From Aurantimonas aggregata (GTDB taxonomy: Bacteria > Pseudomonadota > Alphaproteobacteria > Rhizobiales > Rhizobiaceae): a stretch of DNA of 52,288 nucleotides. The stretch lies in NCBI RefSeq assembly GCF_010500835.1, contig NZ_JAAAMJ010000022.1, forward strand, positions 1 through 52,288. The letters are read 5' to 3'. Every line of letters starts with the position of its first letter. The first letter of the stretch is position 1. The notes under the pieces were generated by a model, which saw only the letters and a list, made by a program, of their open reading frames with translations, made no database searches and was not told where the DNA came from. Shown here one piece after another: positions 1 through 11,855 of the stretch. The position numbers and the translations under genes are program-made.

Positions 1-6
1 ACGGAA

Positions 7-279
7 GTGATTACTTCAACCCGAGAAAACGGGCCATCAGGAGCTTTCGACATAGTCGTACTCATAGGCGGATGCCTATGCCTTATCGGCTATGCCACCT
101 GTTCGGTCAAAACGGGGTGCGCTCCACCTGCTGCCCGGCAGTTCATCGACCGCATCGGGGCGCTCTCCGCGCAGACGACCGCCATCGCCGCGGCCGAGCG
201 GGCGATGAACGAAGCGCTGTTCGAACTCTACGATCTCTCGGCGGATGAACGGCTTCTTGTGGAAAGGTCGAACGCATAG
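7..279 (+). pseudogene. C-terminal fragment resembling a restriction-modification DNA methylase
   Basis: The reading frame is open from the window edge and codes for about 90 residues. Only the last 45 or so look like a known pattern: a short amphipathic stretch followed by NEALFELYDLSADERLLVE, which resembles the extreme C-terminus of large type I/II restriction-modification methylases (usual form: small hydrophobic-Y-x-L-T-x-x-E). The first 45 residues, with a Cys-rich hydrophobic patch, do not look like the same family, so the frame may be a junction of unrelated DNA. No catalytic methylase motif is present. The gene cannot be judged fully because the window begins here. Called a remnant by inference. 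Confidence 0.35.
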
Positions 280-335
280 GCAAGGAGGCCGATGCGGGAC
301 TCGATCCCACCGGGTGCAAATGGCTAGTGTGCGGG

Positions 336-587
336 ATGAGCCAATTGCCCCTCTTCGCCAAGCCCGTCGTTGCCCCGCGCCCGGTTGATCCGGTCTTTAT
401 TCGCAAGCACTTGACTGCGCTCGTCCGGCTCGTTCGGAACGCCGAACGCATGCCCTTCGATGCCGGGGAGGCGGAGAGCTGGGAGACCCGGTTCCCCGAT
501 CTCGCGAGACTATTGCCCGGGGATGAAGGCGAGCAACTCCACGCGGCGTTCGCCGCGGAGCTTGCCAGGCTGCGTCGAGAAGACTGA
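336..587 (+). CDS. small conserved hypothetical protein
   Basis: Codes for about 83 residues starting MSQLPLFAKP. A GTG nine bases upstream (327) is in frame, but the ATG at 336 gives the more natural N-terminus. The protein is soluble, with no signal peptide or membrane segment. It is rich in charged residues and ends in a helical stretch (HAAFAAELARLRRED). The pattern R-N-A-E-R-M-P followed by an acidic/Trp stretch and F-P-x-L-A-x-L-L-P resembles a small family of unknown function seen in alphaproteobacteria; that is recall, not a search. It converges on lepA with 82 bases between them. No function is proposed. Confidence 0.6.
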   Translation: MSQLPLFAKPVVAPRPVDPVFIRKHLTALVRLVRNAERMPFDAGEAESWETRFPDLARLLPGDEGEQLHAAFAAELARLRRED

Positions 588-669
588 CCGCGACCGCGGA
601 GGCGTCCGAGGCCCCAGTGCCGCATGGCAGCGCCGCGCTCCGGGCTTGGTACCGGCAAGCCTGGAGCCG

Positions 670-2490
<1,821 letters not shown>

Positions 2491-2608
2491 GGCCGCGATA
2501 TAACGATTTTTAGCGGTGTTGAAAGCAGGGTTTCTTGCGCGGGGCGCCCGGCATCACGAGAAAAGCGGGTGGCGGGCGACCGAAACACGGCCGCCCGCTC
2601 GGGTTTCG

Positions 2609-3043
2609 TCAGTCGCAGATGGTGACCGGGCCGATATTGACGCAGCTGCCGCGGCGGCCGCGTCCACCGATCACCCGGCGGCAGAGATCGCGGTTGTTGC
2701 GCCGGAAGCGCGGGTCGCGCTGGCAGCTGCGGACGAAGTCGCGGCGGTTGTAGCGCCGACGGCTTTCGCGCCGGCGGCGGTCGCGGCGGCGATAGTCCCG
2801 GCGGTAGCGGCGATCGTCCCAGCGCTGGGCGACCTCGTAGCTGTCCTCGGCATCGGCGAGCGGGCCCGGCGCGGGCAGGGGCTCGGCCGCCGCGGCCGGC
2901 GCTGCCCGCAGCAGCGACGGGGCGACGACGGCGAGGCCGCCGACGACGCCAAGGCCGACGAGAAACCGGCGGCGCGACAGTTCCGCTGCCGGTGCCGGTG
3001 TCGCCCGGCCCGTAGCGAACAGCGTTCTGAGTTTATTCCACAT
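2609..3043 (-). CDS. Tat-exported, arginine-rich small protein
   Basis: Codes for 144 residues. A twin-arginine signal is clear: SRRRFLVGLGVVGG near residues 23-36, followed by a hydrophobic core and an Ala-rich cleavage region (PAAAAEP), so export by the Tat pathway is expected. The mature part is very unusual: about 40 residues made mostly of Arg, Asp and Tyr (RRYRRDYRRRDRRRRESRRR), then a compact C-terminus with three cysteines (SCQRDPRF, LCRRV, SCVNIGPVTIC) that could form disulfides. The function is unknown. A periplasmic nucleic-acid- or anion-binding role is conceivable but only inferred. It lies divergent to sitA across a 243-base intergenic region. Confidence 0.72.
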   Translation of the reverse strand: MWNKLRTLFATGRATPAPAAELSRRRFLVGLGVVGGLAVVAPSLLRAAPAAAAEPLPAPGPLADAEDSYEVAQRWDDRRYRRDYRRRDRRRRESRRRYNRRDFVRSCQRDPRFRRNNRDLCRRVIGGRGRRGSCVNIGPVTICD

Positions 3044-3200
3044 GCTTCATTCTCCCGTCCCGCCGCAGCGGGTCTGATCGGCCAACCCTTTGGACGACCG
3101 ATCGATTTTCGTCCCTTGCCGCAAGATAGAGGCGCGATGCCCCCGGTCTACGGCGCGTTTCAAATGCAGCCCATCACGGCAGGGAGATGACGCCGATTTG

Positions 3201-3217
3201 TTGCGAATGATTTGCAA
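3201..3217. promoter_or_regulatory. Fur/Mur-type palindrome upstream of sitA
   Basis: TTGCGAATGATTTGCAA is an 8-1-8 inverted repeat with one mismatch, followed at once by a second short palindrome (TGCAATTGCA, 3213-3222). Alphaproteobacterial Mur (manganese-responsive Fur family) sites upstream of sit operons have the same TGC-AAT/ATT-GCA character. The site sits about 70 bases before the sitA start and just upstream of a possible -35. Repression by manganese through Mur is inferred from site and neighbour. Confidence 0.55.
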
Positions 3218-3222
3218 TTGCA

Positions 3223-3251
3223 TTGACGCGGTGCGGCGGCGGGTCTATCTG
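3223..3251 (+). promoter_or_regulatory. candidate sitA promoter
   Basis: TTGACG at 3223-3228 matches five of six -35 bases. After a 17-base spacer comes TATCTG (3246-3251), a moderate -10. The -35 abuts the palindromes at 3201-3222, the usual geometry for a repressed metal-uptake promoter. Confidence 0.4.
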
Positions 3252-3286
3252 GTAGACTGTAATCCTTCCAATGAGGCGAACGACCC

Positions 3287-4177
3287 ATGCGCACCGTCCG
3301 GTGGACCATCGCCCTTCTCGTGGCAGCGGGCCTCCTCGCCAGCCCCGTGGCGGCACAGGAAAAGCTCAAGGTGGTGACCACCTTCACGGTGATCGCCGAC
3401 ATGGCGCGGAACGTCGCCGGCGACGCGGCGGAGGTGGAATCGATCACGCGGCCCGGCGCCGAGATCCACAATTACCAGCCGACGCCGCGCGACATATTGA
3501 AGGCGCAGGGCGCTGAGCTTATCCTGTGGAACGGACTCAATCTCGAACTCTGGTTCGAGCGGTTCTTCCAGAACCTCTCCGAGGTGCCGAGCATCGTCGT
3601 GTCGGACGGCGTCGTGCCGATGGGCATCGCCGCCGGCCCCTACGAGGGCAAGCCCAACCCGCATGCCTGGATGTCGGGCGAGGCGGCGAACATCTATATC
3701 GACAACATCGCCGAAGCCTTCGGCGCGGCCGACCCGGACAATGCCGACACCTATACGGCCAACGCCGAGGCCTACAAGGCGGAGATCGCTTCGGCGCTGG
3801 AGCCGATCCGGGTGGAACTCGCGACGATCCCCGAGGAAAAGCGCTGGCTGGTCACGAGCGAGGGGGCGTTCAGCTATCTCGCCCGCGACTTCGGGCTGAA
3901 GGAGCTGTTCCTCTGGCCGATCAATGCCGATGCGCAGGGCACGCCGCAGCAGGTGCGCCAGGTCATCGACACGATGCGCGCCAACGATATCGGCTGCATC
4001 TTCTCCGAAAGCACGATCTCGCCCGATCCCGCCGAGCAGGTGGCGCGCGAGACCGGCGCGACCTATGGCGGCGTCCTCTATGTCGACTCGCTGAGCGAGG
4101 CGGACGGGCCGGTGCCGACCTATCTCGATCTCCTGCGCGTGACCTCAGAGACCATCACCGCGTGCCTTTCCCGATGA
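3287..4177 (+). CDS. sitA: Mn/Fe ABC transporter, periplasmic metal-binding protein SitA
   Basis: Cluster A-I solute-binding protein that captures Mn2+ (and possibly Fe2+ or Zn2+) for the SitBCD permease. It has 296 residues with a Sec signal of about 23 residues ending ASPVAA. The four metal ligands expected for the SitA/MntC family are visible: H61 (EIHNYQPTP), H126 (NPHAWMS), E192 (TSEGAF) and D267 (YVDSLS). There is no His-rich loop of the type found in ZnuA, which favours manganese over zinc. It is first in a four-gene operon and its stop overlaps a duplicated sitB leader sequence. Regulation by a Fur/Mur protein is likely from the upstream palindrome. Confidence 0.9.
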   Translation: MRTVRWTIALLVAAGLLASPVAAQEKLKVVTTFTVIADMARNVAGDAAEVESITRPGAEIHNYQPTPRDILKAQGAELILWNGLNLELWFERFFQNLSEVPSIVVSDGVVPMGIAAGPYEGKPNPHAWMSGEAANIYIDNIAEAFGAADPDNADTYTANAEAYKAEIASALEPIRVELATIPEEKRWLVTSEGAFSYLARDFGLKELFLWPINADAQGTPQQVRQVIDTMRANDIGCIFSESTISPDPAEQVARETGATYGGVLYVDSLSEADGPVPTYLDLLRVTSETITACLSR

Positions 4178-4203
4178 ACGAGATGGCACGATGAACGAGA
4201 TGG
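4172..4203 (+). repeat. 15-bp direct repeat duplicating the sitB start
   Basis: CGATGAACGAGATGG occurs at 4172-4186 and again at 4189-4203 (period 17). The first copy creates a six-codon frame, MNEMAR, whose ATG overlaps the sitA stop and whose TGA overlaps the sitB ATG. It appears to be a local tandem duplication that left a minicistron and a chain of stop/start overlaps between sitA and sitB. Confidence 0.75.
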
Positions 4204-5099
4204 GGCCCGATCTTCATGAAGCCGCCCGGGCGGAAGCCGGCGGCGGCATCCGCGTGACCGACGCGACGGTGACCTACCGCAACGGCCAGACGGCCCTGCG
4301 GGATGCGAGCTTCGCGATCCCGACGGGCACGATCGCCGCGCTGGTCGGCGTCAACGGCAGCGGCAAGTCGACCCTGTTCAAGGCGATCATGGGCTTCGTT
4401 CGCGTCGCCAAGGGCGAGATCCGCGTGCTCGGCCTGCCGGTGCGCGAGGCGCTGAAAAAGGGCCTGATCGCCTATGTGCCGCAGGCCGAGGAGGTCGACT
4501 GGAGCTTTCCGGTGCTGGTCGAGGACGTGGTGATGATGGGCCGCTACGGCCACATGAATTTCCTGCGCATTCCCTCGGCCAAGGACAAGGCGGCCGTCGA
4601 CACGGCACTCGCCCGCGTCGGCATGGCGGATTATCGCAAGCGCCAGATCGGCGAGCTTTCGGGCGGCCAGCGCAAGCGGGTGTTCCTGGCGCGGGCCCTG
4701 GCGCAGGACGGCCGGGTGATCCTTCTGGACGAGCCGTTCACCGGCGTCGACGTCAAGACCGAGGACGCGATCGTCCAGCTGCTGCGGGACCTCAGGGAAG
4801 AGGGCCGGGTGATGCTGGTCTCGACGCATAATCTCGGCAGCGTACCGGAATTCTGCGACCGCACGATCCTGCTCAAGGGCACGGTGCTCGCCTACGGGCC
4901 GACGCCGGAGATCTTCACCCAGGCCAATCTGGAACGCGCCTTCGGCGGGGTGCTGCGCCATTTCGCCTTCGAGGCGCCGGAGGGGGGCGGCCGCGGCCCC
5001 GTGGGCGTCCTGTCCGACGACGAGCGGCCCTTCGTGCTCTACGGCGCCGGCGAGATGGCACCTGATCCGGCGGCGGCGCCCGCAAAGGTCCTGCCGTGA
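4191..5099 (+). CDS. sitB: Mn/Fe ABC transporter, ATP-binding protein SitB
   Basis: ATPase of the manganese/iron importer, acting on the cytoplasmic face of SitC/SitD. Codes for 302 residues. Walker A is GVNGSGKST (about 53-61), the ABC signature is LSGGQRKR (about 156-163) and Walker B is VILLDEP (about 176-182), followed by the switch His in STHNLGS. The C-terminal 40 residues after FGGVLRHF are an extension typical of SitB, rich in Gly/Asp. The start lies in the second copy of a duplicated leader (4189-4203). Its end overlaps sitC by four bases (GTGA), implying translational coupling. Confidence 0.95.
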   Translation: MNEMGPDLHEAARAEAGGGIRVTDATVTYRNGQTALRDASFAIPTGTIAALVGVNGSGKSTLFKAIMGFVRVAKGEIRVLGLPVREALKKGLIAYVPQAEEVDWSFPVLVEDVVMMGRYGHMNFLRIPSAKDKAAVDTALARVGMADYRKRQIGELSGGQRKRVFLARALAQDGRVILLDEPFTGVDVKTEDAIVQLLRDLREEGRVMLVSTHNLGSVPEFCDRTILLKGTVLAYGPTPEIFTQANLERAFGGVLRHFAFEAPEGGGRGPVGVLSDDERPFVLYGAGEMAPDPAAAPAKVLP

Positions 5100-5956
5100 T
5101 CGAGACGCTGCTCCAGCCCTTCGCCTATGGCTACATGGTCAATGCGATGTGGGTGTCGGCGCTGGTCGGCGCGGTCTGCGCGTTCCTCTCGGCCTATCTG
5201 ATGCTGAAGGGCTGGTCGCTGATCGGCGATGCGCTGAGCCACGCCATCGTGCCCGGCGTCGCCGGCGCCTACATGCTGGGCCTGCCCTTCGCGCTCGGCG
5301 CCTTCCTGTCCGGCGGGCTCGCGGCCGGCGCCATGCTGTTCCTCAACCAGCGCACGCGGCTGAAGGAGGACACGATCATCGGCCTGATCTTCACCTCGTT
5401 CTTCGGCCTCGGCCTGTTCATGGTCTCGCTGTCGCCGGCCTCGGTGAACATCCAGACCATCGTGCTCGGCAACATCCTCGCCATCACGCCTTCGGATACG
5501 CTGCAGCTGGCGATCATCGGCTTCGTATCGCTGGCGGTGCTCGGGCTGAAATGGAAGGACCTGATGGTCACCTTCTTCGACGAGAACCATGCCCGCTCGA
5601 TCGGCCTGAACCCGACGCTGCTGAAGATCGTGTTCTTCACCCTGCTCAGTGCCTCGACCGTGGCGGCGCTGCAGACGGTCGGGGCTTTCCTGGTCATCGC
5701 CATGGTGGTGACGCCCGGCGCCACGGCGTATCTCCTGACCGACCGCTTCCCGCGGCTGATCCTGATCAGCGTCGCCATCGGCGCCATCACCAGCTTCGTC
5801 GGCGCCTATGCCAGCTTCTTCCTCGACGGGGCGACCGGCGGCATCATCGTCGTCCTGATGACGTCGATCTTCCTCGTCACCTTCGTCTTCGCGCCGAAGC
5901 ACGGCATGCTGGCGGCCCGTCGGCGACGGGCCGAGGCGCTGGAGCCGTCGCCATGA
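5096..5956 (+). CDS. sitC: Mn/Fe ABC transporter, permease SitC
   Basis: Integral membrane permease of the ABC-3 family with 286 residues and about eight hydrophobic segments. The GTG start at 5096 is fixed by the GTGA overlap with sitB and by the conserved N-terminus that continues [20 protein letters not shown]. The hallmark [18 protein letters not shown] (about 40-57) and the late [17 protein letters not shown] segment are intact. It pairs with SitD to form the channel. It overlaps sitD by four bases (ATGA). Confidence 0.93.
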   Translation: MIETLLQPFAYGYMVNAMWVSALVGAVCAFLSAYLMLKGWSLIGDALSHAIVPGVAGAYMLGLPFALGAFLSGGLAAGAMLFLNQRTRLKEDTIIGLIFTSFFGLGLFMVSLSPASVNIQTIVLGNILAITPSDTLQLAIIGFVSLAVLGLKWKDLMVTFFDENHARSIGLNPTLLKIVFFTLLSASTVAALQTVGAFLVIAMVVTPGATAYLLTDRFPRLILISVAIGAITSFVGAYASFFLDGATGGIIVVLMTSIFLVTFVFAPKHGMLAARRRRAEALEPSP

Positions 5957-6807
5957 GCTTTTTCGAGACGGCGCTGCTGCCGCTGCAATTTCCCTTCATG
6001 CAGAACGCTCTGATCATTTCCGTGCTGGTCGCGGTGCCGGCGGCGCTGCTCTCCTGCTTCCTGGTGCTGAAGGGCTGGTCGCTGATGGGCGACGCGATCA
6101 GCCATGCGGTGCTGCCGGGCGTGGTGATCGCCTATATCGTCGGCATCCCTCTCGCCATCGGCGCCTTCGTCGCCGGCGTGACCTGCGCGCTCGCCACCGG
6201 CTTCCTGCAGGAGAACAGCCGGATCAAGCAGGACACGGTGATGGGCGTCGTGTTCTCGGGCATGTTCGCGCTGGGCCTCGTGCTCTACACGCAGATCCAG
6301 ACCGATGTGCATCTCGACCACATATTGTTCGGCGACATGCTGGGCATCGGCTGGGGCGACATCATCGAGAGCGGCATCATCGCGCTCGTGGTCGCAGGGA
6401 TCATCCTCGCCAAATGGCGCGATGTCCTGCTGCATGCCTTCGACCCGGCGCAGGCGAAGGCGGTCGGCCTGCCGGTGCGGGTCATCCATTACGGGCTGCT
6501 CTGCCTGTTGTCGCTGACCATCGTCGGGGCGCTGAAGGCGGTCGGCATCATCCTCGCCATCGCGCTGCTGATCGCGCCGGGCGCCATTGCCTTCCTGCTC
6601 ACCCGCTCGTTCGGCATGATGCTGTTGACGGCGACGCTGGTCGCCGCCGGTGCATCGCTCGCGGGGGTCTATCTGAGTTTCTTCATCGACAGCGCCCCGG
6701 CGCCGACCATCGTCCTCCTGATGACCATCGTCTTCATCGGCGCGTTCATCGCGACGACCTTGCGAACCCGGGCGGGCGAGAAACGGCTTTCGTCCGAAAG
6801 GGCATAG
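5953..6807 (+). CDS. sitD: Mn/Fe ABC transporter, permease SitD
   Basis: Second ABC-3 family permease, 284 residues, a clear paralogue of SitC: LKGWSLMGDAISHAVLPG and IAPGAIAFLLTRSF correspond position for position. The frame is open far upstream, but ATG 5953 is the true start because it sits in the ATGA overlap with sitC and precedes the conserved PLQFPFMQNALIISVL block. It is the last gene of the operon; 34 bases separate it from the CYTH gene, so read-through is possible. Confidence 0.93.
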   Translation: MSFFETALLPLQFPFMQNALIISVLVAVPAALLSCFLVLKGWSLMGDAISHAVLPGVVIAYIVGIPLAIGAFVAGVTCALATGFLQENSRIKQDTVMGVVFSGMFALGLVLYTQIQTDVHLDHILFGDMLGIGWGDIIESGIIALVVAGIILAKWRDVLLHAFDPAQAKAVGLPVRVIHYGLLCLLSLTIVGALKAVGIILAIALLIAPGAIAFLLTRSFGMMLLTATLVAAGASLAGVYLSFFIDSAPAPTIVLLMTIVFIGAFIATTLRTRAGEKRLSSERA

Positions 6808-6841
6808 GGGAACAAGCGCGCTGCTTTGCGCGTCTTCGGAC

Positions 6842-7309
6842 ATGGCACGCGAGATCGAACGAAAATTCCTGGTGGCGAACGACGACTGGCGGAGCAAGGT
6901 CACCGAGACCGCGCGCCTGGCGCAGTTCTATCTGTTCACGCGTCCCGACGCCTCGGTACGGGTACGCATCCGGGACGAGACGAGCGCCCGGCTCACCATC
7001 AAGACCGGCAGCGGCGCCGATCGCGGCGAGTTCGAATACGACATTCCCCTGGACGATGCCGAGACGCTGCGCGAGAGCCGCATCGGCAATCTGGTCGAGA
7101 AGACCCGCCACATCGTACCGCTTGGCGCCTGGCGGGTCGAGGTCGACGTGTTCGAAGGGGTACTGGCCGGGCTGGTGCTCGCCGAGATCGAGCTGACGGA
7201 CATCACCGACGAACCGCCGCTGCCGGCATTTCTCGGCCGCGAGGTGACCGGCGATCCGCGTTTCCTCAATGCGCGGCTGGCGCTCTACGGGCTGCCCGTA
7301 GCGGACTGA
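6842..7309 (+). CDS. CYTH domain protein (triphosphate tunnel metalloenzyme)
   Basis: Codes for 155 residues forming a single CYTH domain. The signature ExExK is at the N-terminus (EIERKFLV, residues 4-11). Paired basic strands (VRVRIRDETSARLTIKTG), an ERK-type acidic strand (GEFEYDIP) and the closing acidic motif EIELTD complete the tunnel. Family members hydrolyse inorganic triphosphate or related phosphoanhydrides with Mg2+ or Mn2+. It lies 34 bases after sitD and 75 before a CHAD gene; in many bacteria CYTH and CHAD are fused, here they are split. Substrate is not decidable from sequence; inorganic triphosphate is the best guess. Confidence 0.9.
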   Translation: MAREIERKFLVANDDWRSKVTETARLAQFYLFTRPDASVRVRIRDETSARLTIKTGSGADRGEFEYDIPLDDAETLRESRIGNLVEKTRHIVPLGAWRVEVDVFEGVLAGLVLAEIELTDITDEPPLPAFLGREVTGDPRFLNARLALYGLPVAD

Positions 7310-7383
7310 CGTCGCGGCGAAGTAACCCTTGCCGCCGCCAACGTCGGCCCATAGGTCATCAGCCAACAGAAGGACGATGGTGG

Positions 7384-8349
7384 ATGGCCTACAGATTCGA
7401 CCCCGCAGCACCGCTCGACGCGGAATTTCGGCGCATCGCCGGCGAACAGATCCACAAGGCGGAGCACGAGCTCGCCGACGAGGCGGGCGACCGGCACGAG
7501 GCGGTGCACGATGTGCGCAAGCGGCTGAAGAAGCTGCGTGGCCTGATCCGGCTGGTGCGCGACGCGCGGCCGAAATTCTACGTCGAAGAGAATGCCCGCT
7601 TCCGCGACATGGCCCGGGCGCTGTCCGGCGTGCGCGATCGCGCGGCCCTGGTCGAGTCGCTCGACGCGCTGGAGGCCCACTACAAGGACGAAGGTGCGGC
7701 CAAGGCGTTCGAGCCGATCCGGCAGCATCTGGTGGCGCAGCGCGAGGCGGCTGCCGGCGGCGATCTCGCCCCCGCCATCGAGGCGACGCTGCGCAGCCTT
7801 GCCGAGGCGCGCAGCCGGCTCGACGCTTTCGCCGTCGGCAAGAAGAACAAGGCCGGCGACGCCGCCGCCATCGTCGCCAGCGGCTTTGCCCGCATCGTCG
7901 GCCAGGCGCGGGACGAGATTCGCGACGCCGTGAAGCGCGGGGAGGCGACAACCTTCCATGATCTGCGCAAGCGCGCGAAATATCATTCGATGCATCTGAA
8001 GCTGCTGGGGCCGCTCTGGCCGGAAGCGATGGCGCCGCTGGAGAACACGGCAAAGACGCTCGGCGACGATCTCGGGCTCGACCATGACTACGCTGTGCTG
8101 CGGGCGGAGATGGAAGCCGCGCCGGACGATTTCGGCCCGCAGGACGGGCAGGCGGTGGTGCTGGCGCTGATGCAGCGGCGCCAGGCGGAACTGCGCCAGG
8201 TCAGCCTCGACGCGGCGCAGCGTCTCTTCGCCGACGATGCGTCGGCGGCCGAACAGCGCATCAGCCGGCTCTGGCACGTCGCGGAAGAGCGCGCCAAGCG
8301 TGACGAGGCGGCTGCGGCGACGGACGGAGCGGCCGCCAACGCGGCCTGA
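7384..8349 (+). CDS. CHAD domain protein (polyphosphate-binding)
   Basis: Codes for 321 residues of all-helical CHAD domain. The frame is open well upstream, but ATG 7384 has a purine-rich site (AGAAGGA) at the right distance and gives the family N-terminus (MAYRFDPAAPLDAEFRRI). CHAD hallmarks are the repeated basic helices: HEAVHDVRKRLKKLRGLIRL (about 41-60) and FHDLRKRAKYHSMHLKLL in the second half, whose conserved His, Arg and Lys line the phosphate-binding groove. CHAD proteins bind polyphosphate. Here it follows a CYTH gene, its usual partner. The last 30 residues are low-complexity Ala-rich. Confidence 0.9.
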   Translation: MAYRFDPAAPLDAEFRRIAGEQIHKAEHELADEAGDRHEAVHDVRKRLKKLRGLIRLVRDARPKFYVEENARFRDMARALSGVRDRAALVESLDALEAHYKDEGAAKAFEPIRQHLVAQREAAAGGDLAPAIEATLRSLAEARSRLDAFAVGKKNKAGDAAAIVASGFARIVGQARDEIRDAVKRGEATTFHDLRKRAKYHSMHLKLLGPLWPEAMAPLENTAKTLGDDLGLDHDYAVLRAEMEAAPDDFGPQDGQAVVLALMQRRQAELRQVSLDAAQRLFADDASAAEQRISRLWHVAEERAKRDEAAAATDGAAANAA

Positions 8350-8421
8350 CGCTGTCGGCGGGTCCCGCTTACTACCTGTGGCAAGCGGCGGCATGAGCAG
8401 GGTCATTCGAGGGGAGACAGC

Positions 8422-9630
<1,209 letters not shown>

Positions 9631-9633
9631 GCC

Positions 9634-10794
9634 TCACCAGGCGGCGCGGTAGATCGCCAGCGCATCGGCCTCGCCGACGGTCCGCGGATTGTTGACCAGG
9701 AGCCGCTGCTGCAGCATCGCGTCCGCCGCCATGGCCGGCAGGTCCGCCTCGCCGACGCCGACATCGCGCAGGCGCTGGGGCAGGCCGAGCCGCTGCGACA
9801 GGTCGGAGAGCGCCGCGATGAAGGCGGCGCAGCGGCCTTGGGTGCCCGGCTCTTCGGCAAGCACCGGGAAGGCGTCGGCGGCGATCTCGGCATAGAGGTG
9901 GGCAGCCTCGGGCGCGTTGAAGCGCAGCACATGCGGCAGGACGAGGGCGTTGGAGAGGCCGTGCGGCACGTGGAAGCGGCCGCCGATCGGGTAGGCCAGC
10001 GCATGGACGGCGGCGACCGGCGAATTGGCGAAGGCCTGGCCGGCGAGCATCGAGCCGAGCAGCATCGCCTGCCGGGCGCCCAGATCAGCGGGGTCGGTCA
10101 CCACCGTCTCGATATGCGCGCCGAGCAGTTGCAGGGCCTGGCGGGCCAGCATGCGCGACAGCGGATTGTTGTTGGGGCTCTTCGAGGCATAGGCCTCGAT
10201 GGCGTGGACCATCGCGTCGATGCCGGTGGCGGCGGTGATCGCGGCGGGCAGGCCGAGCGTCAGCTCGGCGTCGAGGATGGCGATGTCCGGCAGGATCAGC
10301 GGCGAGGAGACGCCGCGCTTCTCGTTGTCGCCAACGGTGATGATCGAGACGGGCGTCACCTCCGAGCCGGTGCCGGCCGTGGTCGGGATCAGCACCAGCG
10401 GCAGGCGCGGGCCGGCGGCGTTGTCGACGCCCCAGGCGTCGTCGAGGTCCTCGTTCGAGCCGAGCAGCAAAGCGGCGAGCTTGGCGACGTCCAGCGACGA
10501 GCCACCGCCGAAGCCGACGACGCCCGTCACGCCGGCGGTGCGGCCAGCTTCGACGGCGCGCTCCAGCGTCGCGCGCTTCGGGTCTGCCTCGACGGCGTCG
10601 AAGAGAGTGACCGACACGCCTTCGGTTTCAAGCGCGGCGATGGCCGGGGCGCCGAGGCCGAGGGCGGAGAGGCCGGGATCGGTGACGAAGAGCACCCGGT
10701 CGCCGAGCCGGCCGGCGGCGATGGCGCCGAGGCGCCTGGCCGCGCCGGGCTCGCAGACGATCGACGCCGTGGTGTTGAAGATGAACGGTGTCAT
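9634..10794 (-). CDS. iron-containing alcohol dehydrogenase
   Basis: Group III metal-dependent alcohol dehydrogenase of 386 residues. It has the dinucleotide motif GGGSSLDVAK and the family signature TTAGTGSEVT. Metal ligands are the Asp/His of TGIDAMVHAIEAY and the two His of FHVPHG and AVHALAYPIG. ATG 10794 is preferred over the in-frame GTG-region start five codons upstream because a strong GGGGGAG site precedes it by seven bases. Such enzymes reduce short aldehydes such as lactaldehyde, glycolaldehyde or succinate semialdehyde, or act on maleylacetate. An aldehyde-handling role in sugar-acid breakdown would fit the neighbourhood. It follows an SDR gene on the same strand (60-base gap). 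Confidence 0.88.
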   Translation of the reverse strand: MTPFIFNTTASIVCEPGAARRLGAIAAGRLGDRVLFVTDPGLSALGLGAPAIAALETEGVSVTLFDAVEADPKRATLERAVEAGRTAGVTGVVGFGGGSSLDVAKLAALLLGSNEDLDDAWGVDNAAGPRLPLVLIPTTAGTGSEVTPVSIITVGDNEKRGVSSPLILPDIAILDAELTLGLPAAITAATGIDAMVHAIEAYASKSPNNNPLSRMLARQALQLLGAHIETVVTDPADLGARQAMLLGSMLAGQAFANSPVAAVHALAYPIGGRFHVPHGLSNALVLPHVLRFNAPEAAHLYAEIAADAFPVLAEEPGTQGRCAAFIAALSDLSQRLGLPQRLRDVGVGEADLPAMAADAMLQQRLLVNNPRTVGEADALAIYRAAW

Positions 10795-10854
10795 GCCTGT
10801 CTCCCCCATGCTCGCCCTCTTTCTGCGGCGAGCACGGGGTCCGAGGCAAGGGCG

Positions 10855-11727
10855 TCAGAGCATCGGGCGACCGCCGGTGACCGGGATCACCGCGCCGGTG
10901 ATGTAGCTCGCCTCGTCGGAGGCCAGCATCACGTAGGCGCCGGCAAGTTCCGCCGGCTGGCCGGCGCGGCCGATCGGGGTGTTCTCGCCGAAGCTCTCGA
11001 CCTTGTCTTCCGGCATGGTGGAAGGGATCAGCGGCGTCCAGATCGGGCCGGGGGCGACGGCGTTCACCCGGATGCCGCGGTCGGCGACATAGCCGGCGAG
11101 ACCGGCGGTGAAGTTGGAGATGGCGCCCTTGGTCGTCGCGTAGGCGAGGAGCATCGGGGTCGGGTTCTTGGCGTTGATCGAGGAGGTGTTGATGATCGAG
11201 GAACCCGGCTTCATCTGCGGCACGGCGGCCTTCGACAGGTAGAACTGGCTGTAGATGTTGGTGCGGAAGGTGACGTCCCATTCCTCGGCGGTGATGTCCT
11301 CGATGCGCTCGAAGGCTGCCTGGTGGGCGGCGTTGTTGACGAGGATGTCGATGCGGCCGAACTCGGCGACGGTCTTCTCGACGAGGCCGATGCAGAAGGC
11401 CTCGTCCTTGATATCGCCTGGGCAGAGGACGGCCTTGCGGCCGGCCTTCTCGACCCAGCGGGCGGTTTCCTTGGCATCGTCGTGCTCGTCGTAATAGGAA
11501 ATCAGCACGTCGCAGCCCTCGCGGGCATAGGCGATGGCGACGGCGCGGCCAATGCCGGAATCGGCGCCGGTGATCAACGCGGCGCGGCCATCGAGCCGGC
11601 CCGAGCCGCGATAGCTCTCCTCGCCGTGGTCGGGCCTCGGGGTCATGGCCGAGGTCTCGCCCGGCATGTCCTGCTTCTGGGACGGCTGCGGCGGCTGCGG
11701 ATGGCCGGTGTTGGGGTTGGTGGTCAT
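10855..11727 (-). CDS. SDR family oxidoreductase, YghA/glucose-1-dehydrogenase-like
   Basis: Classical short-chain dehydrogenase with 290 residues. An N-terminal extension rich in Pro, Gln and Asn (about 40 residues, to GEESYRGSGRLDG) precedes the Rossmann motif TGADSGIGRAVA. The rest of the classical set is intact: NNAAHQ, the catalytic Ser in NTSSINA and YATTK. This extended form is typical of the YghA/YhdF group, whose members act on aldehydes or sugars with NADP. It probably forms a two-gene unit with the iron alcohol dehydrogenase downstream. ATG 11727 is the first Met of the extension. Confidence 0.87.
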   Translation of the reverse strand: MTTNPNTGHPQPPQPSQKQDMPGETSAMTPRPDHGEESYRGSGRLDGRAALITGADSGIGRAVAIAYAREGCDVLISYYDEHDDAKETARWVEKAGRKAVLCPGDIKDEAFCIGLVEKTVAEFGRIDILVNNAAHQAAFERIEDITAEEWDVTFRTNIYSQFYLSKAAVPQMKPGSSIINTSSINAKNPTPMLLAYATTKGAISNFTAGLAGYVADRGIRVNAVAPGPIWTPLIPSTMPEDKVESFGENTPIGRAGQPAELAGAYVMLASDEASYITGAVIPVTGGRPML

Positions 11728-11855
11728 GGAAAAGCTCCGTGGAAAAGCGTGAGCCCGGCGCAGGTCCGCCGGCTCGGTCCCCCGGTCAATCCCGGTCTTC
11801 GCCATGTGTTCCCGGCCGCTTGCGTAGCTGCCACTTGGCCTGCGCCATGATGGCG

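Noticed and set aside
281-318. Minus-strand stretch resembling a tRNA T-arm (GGGATCGAGTCCC) and 3' acceptor, a possible att scar
   Set aside because: The invariant TTC of the T-loop is ATC, no acceptor partner or anticodon arm is found, and it overlaps the start region of a small gene.
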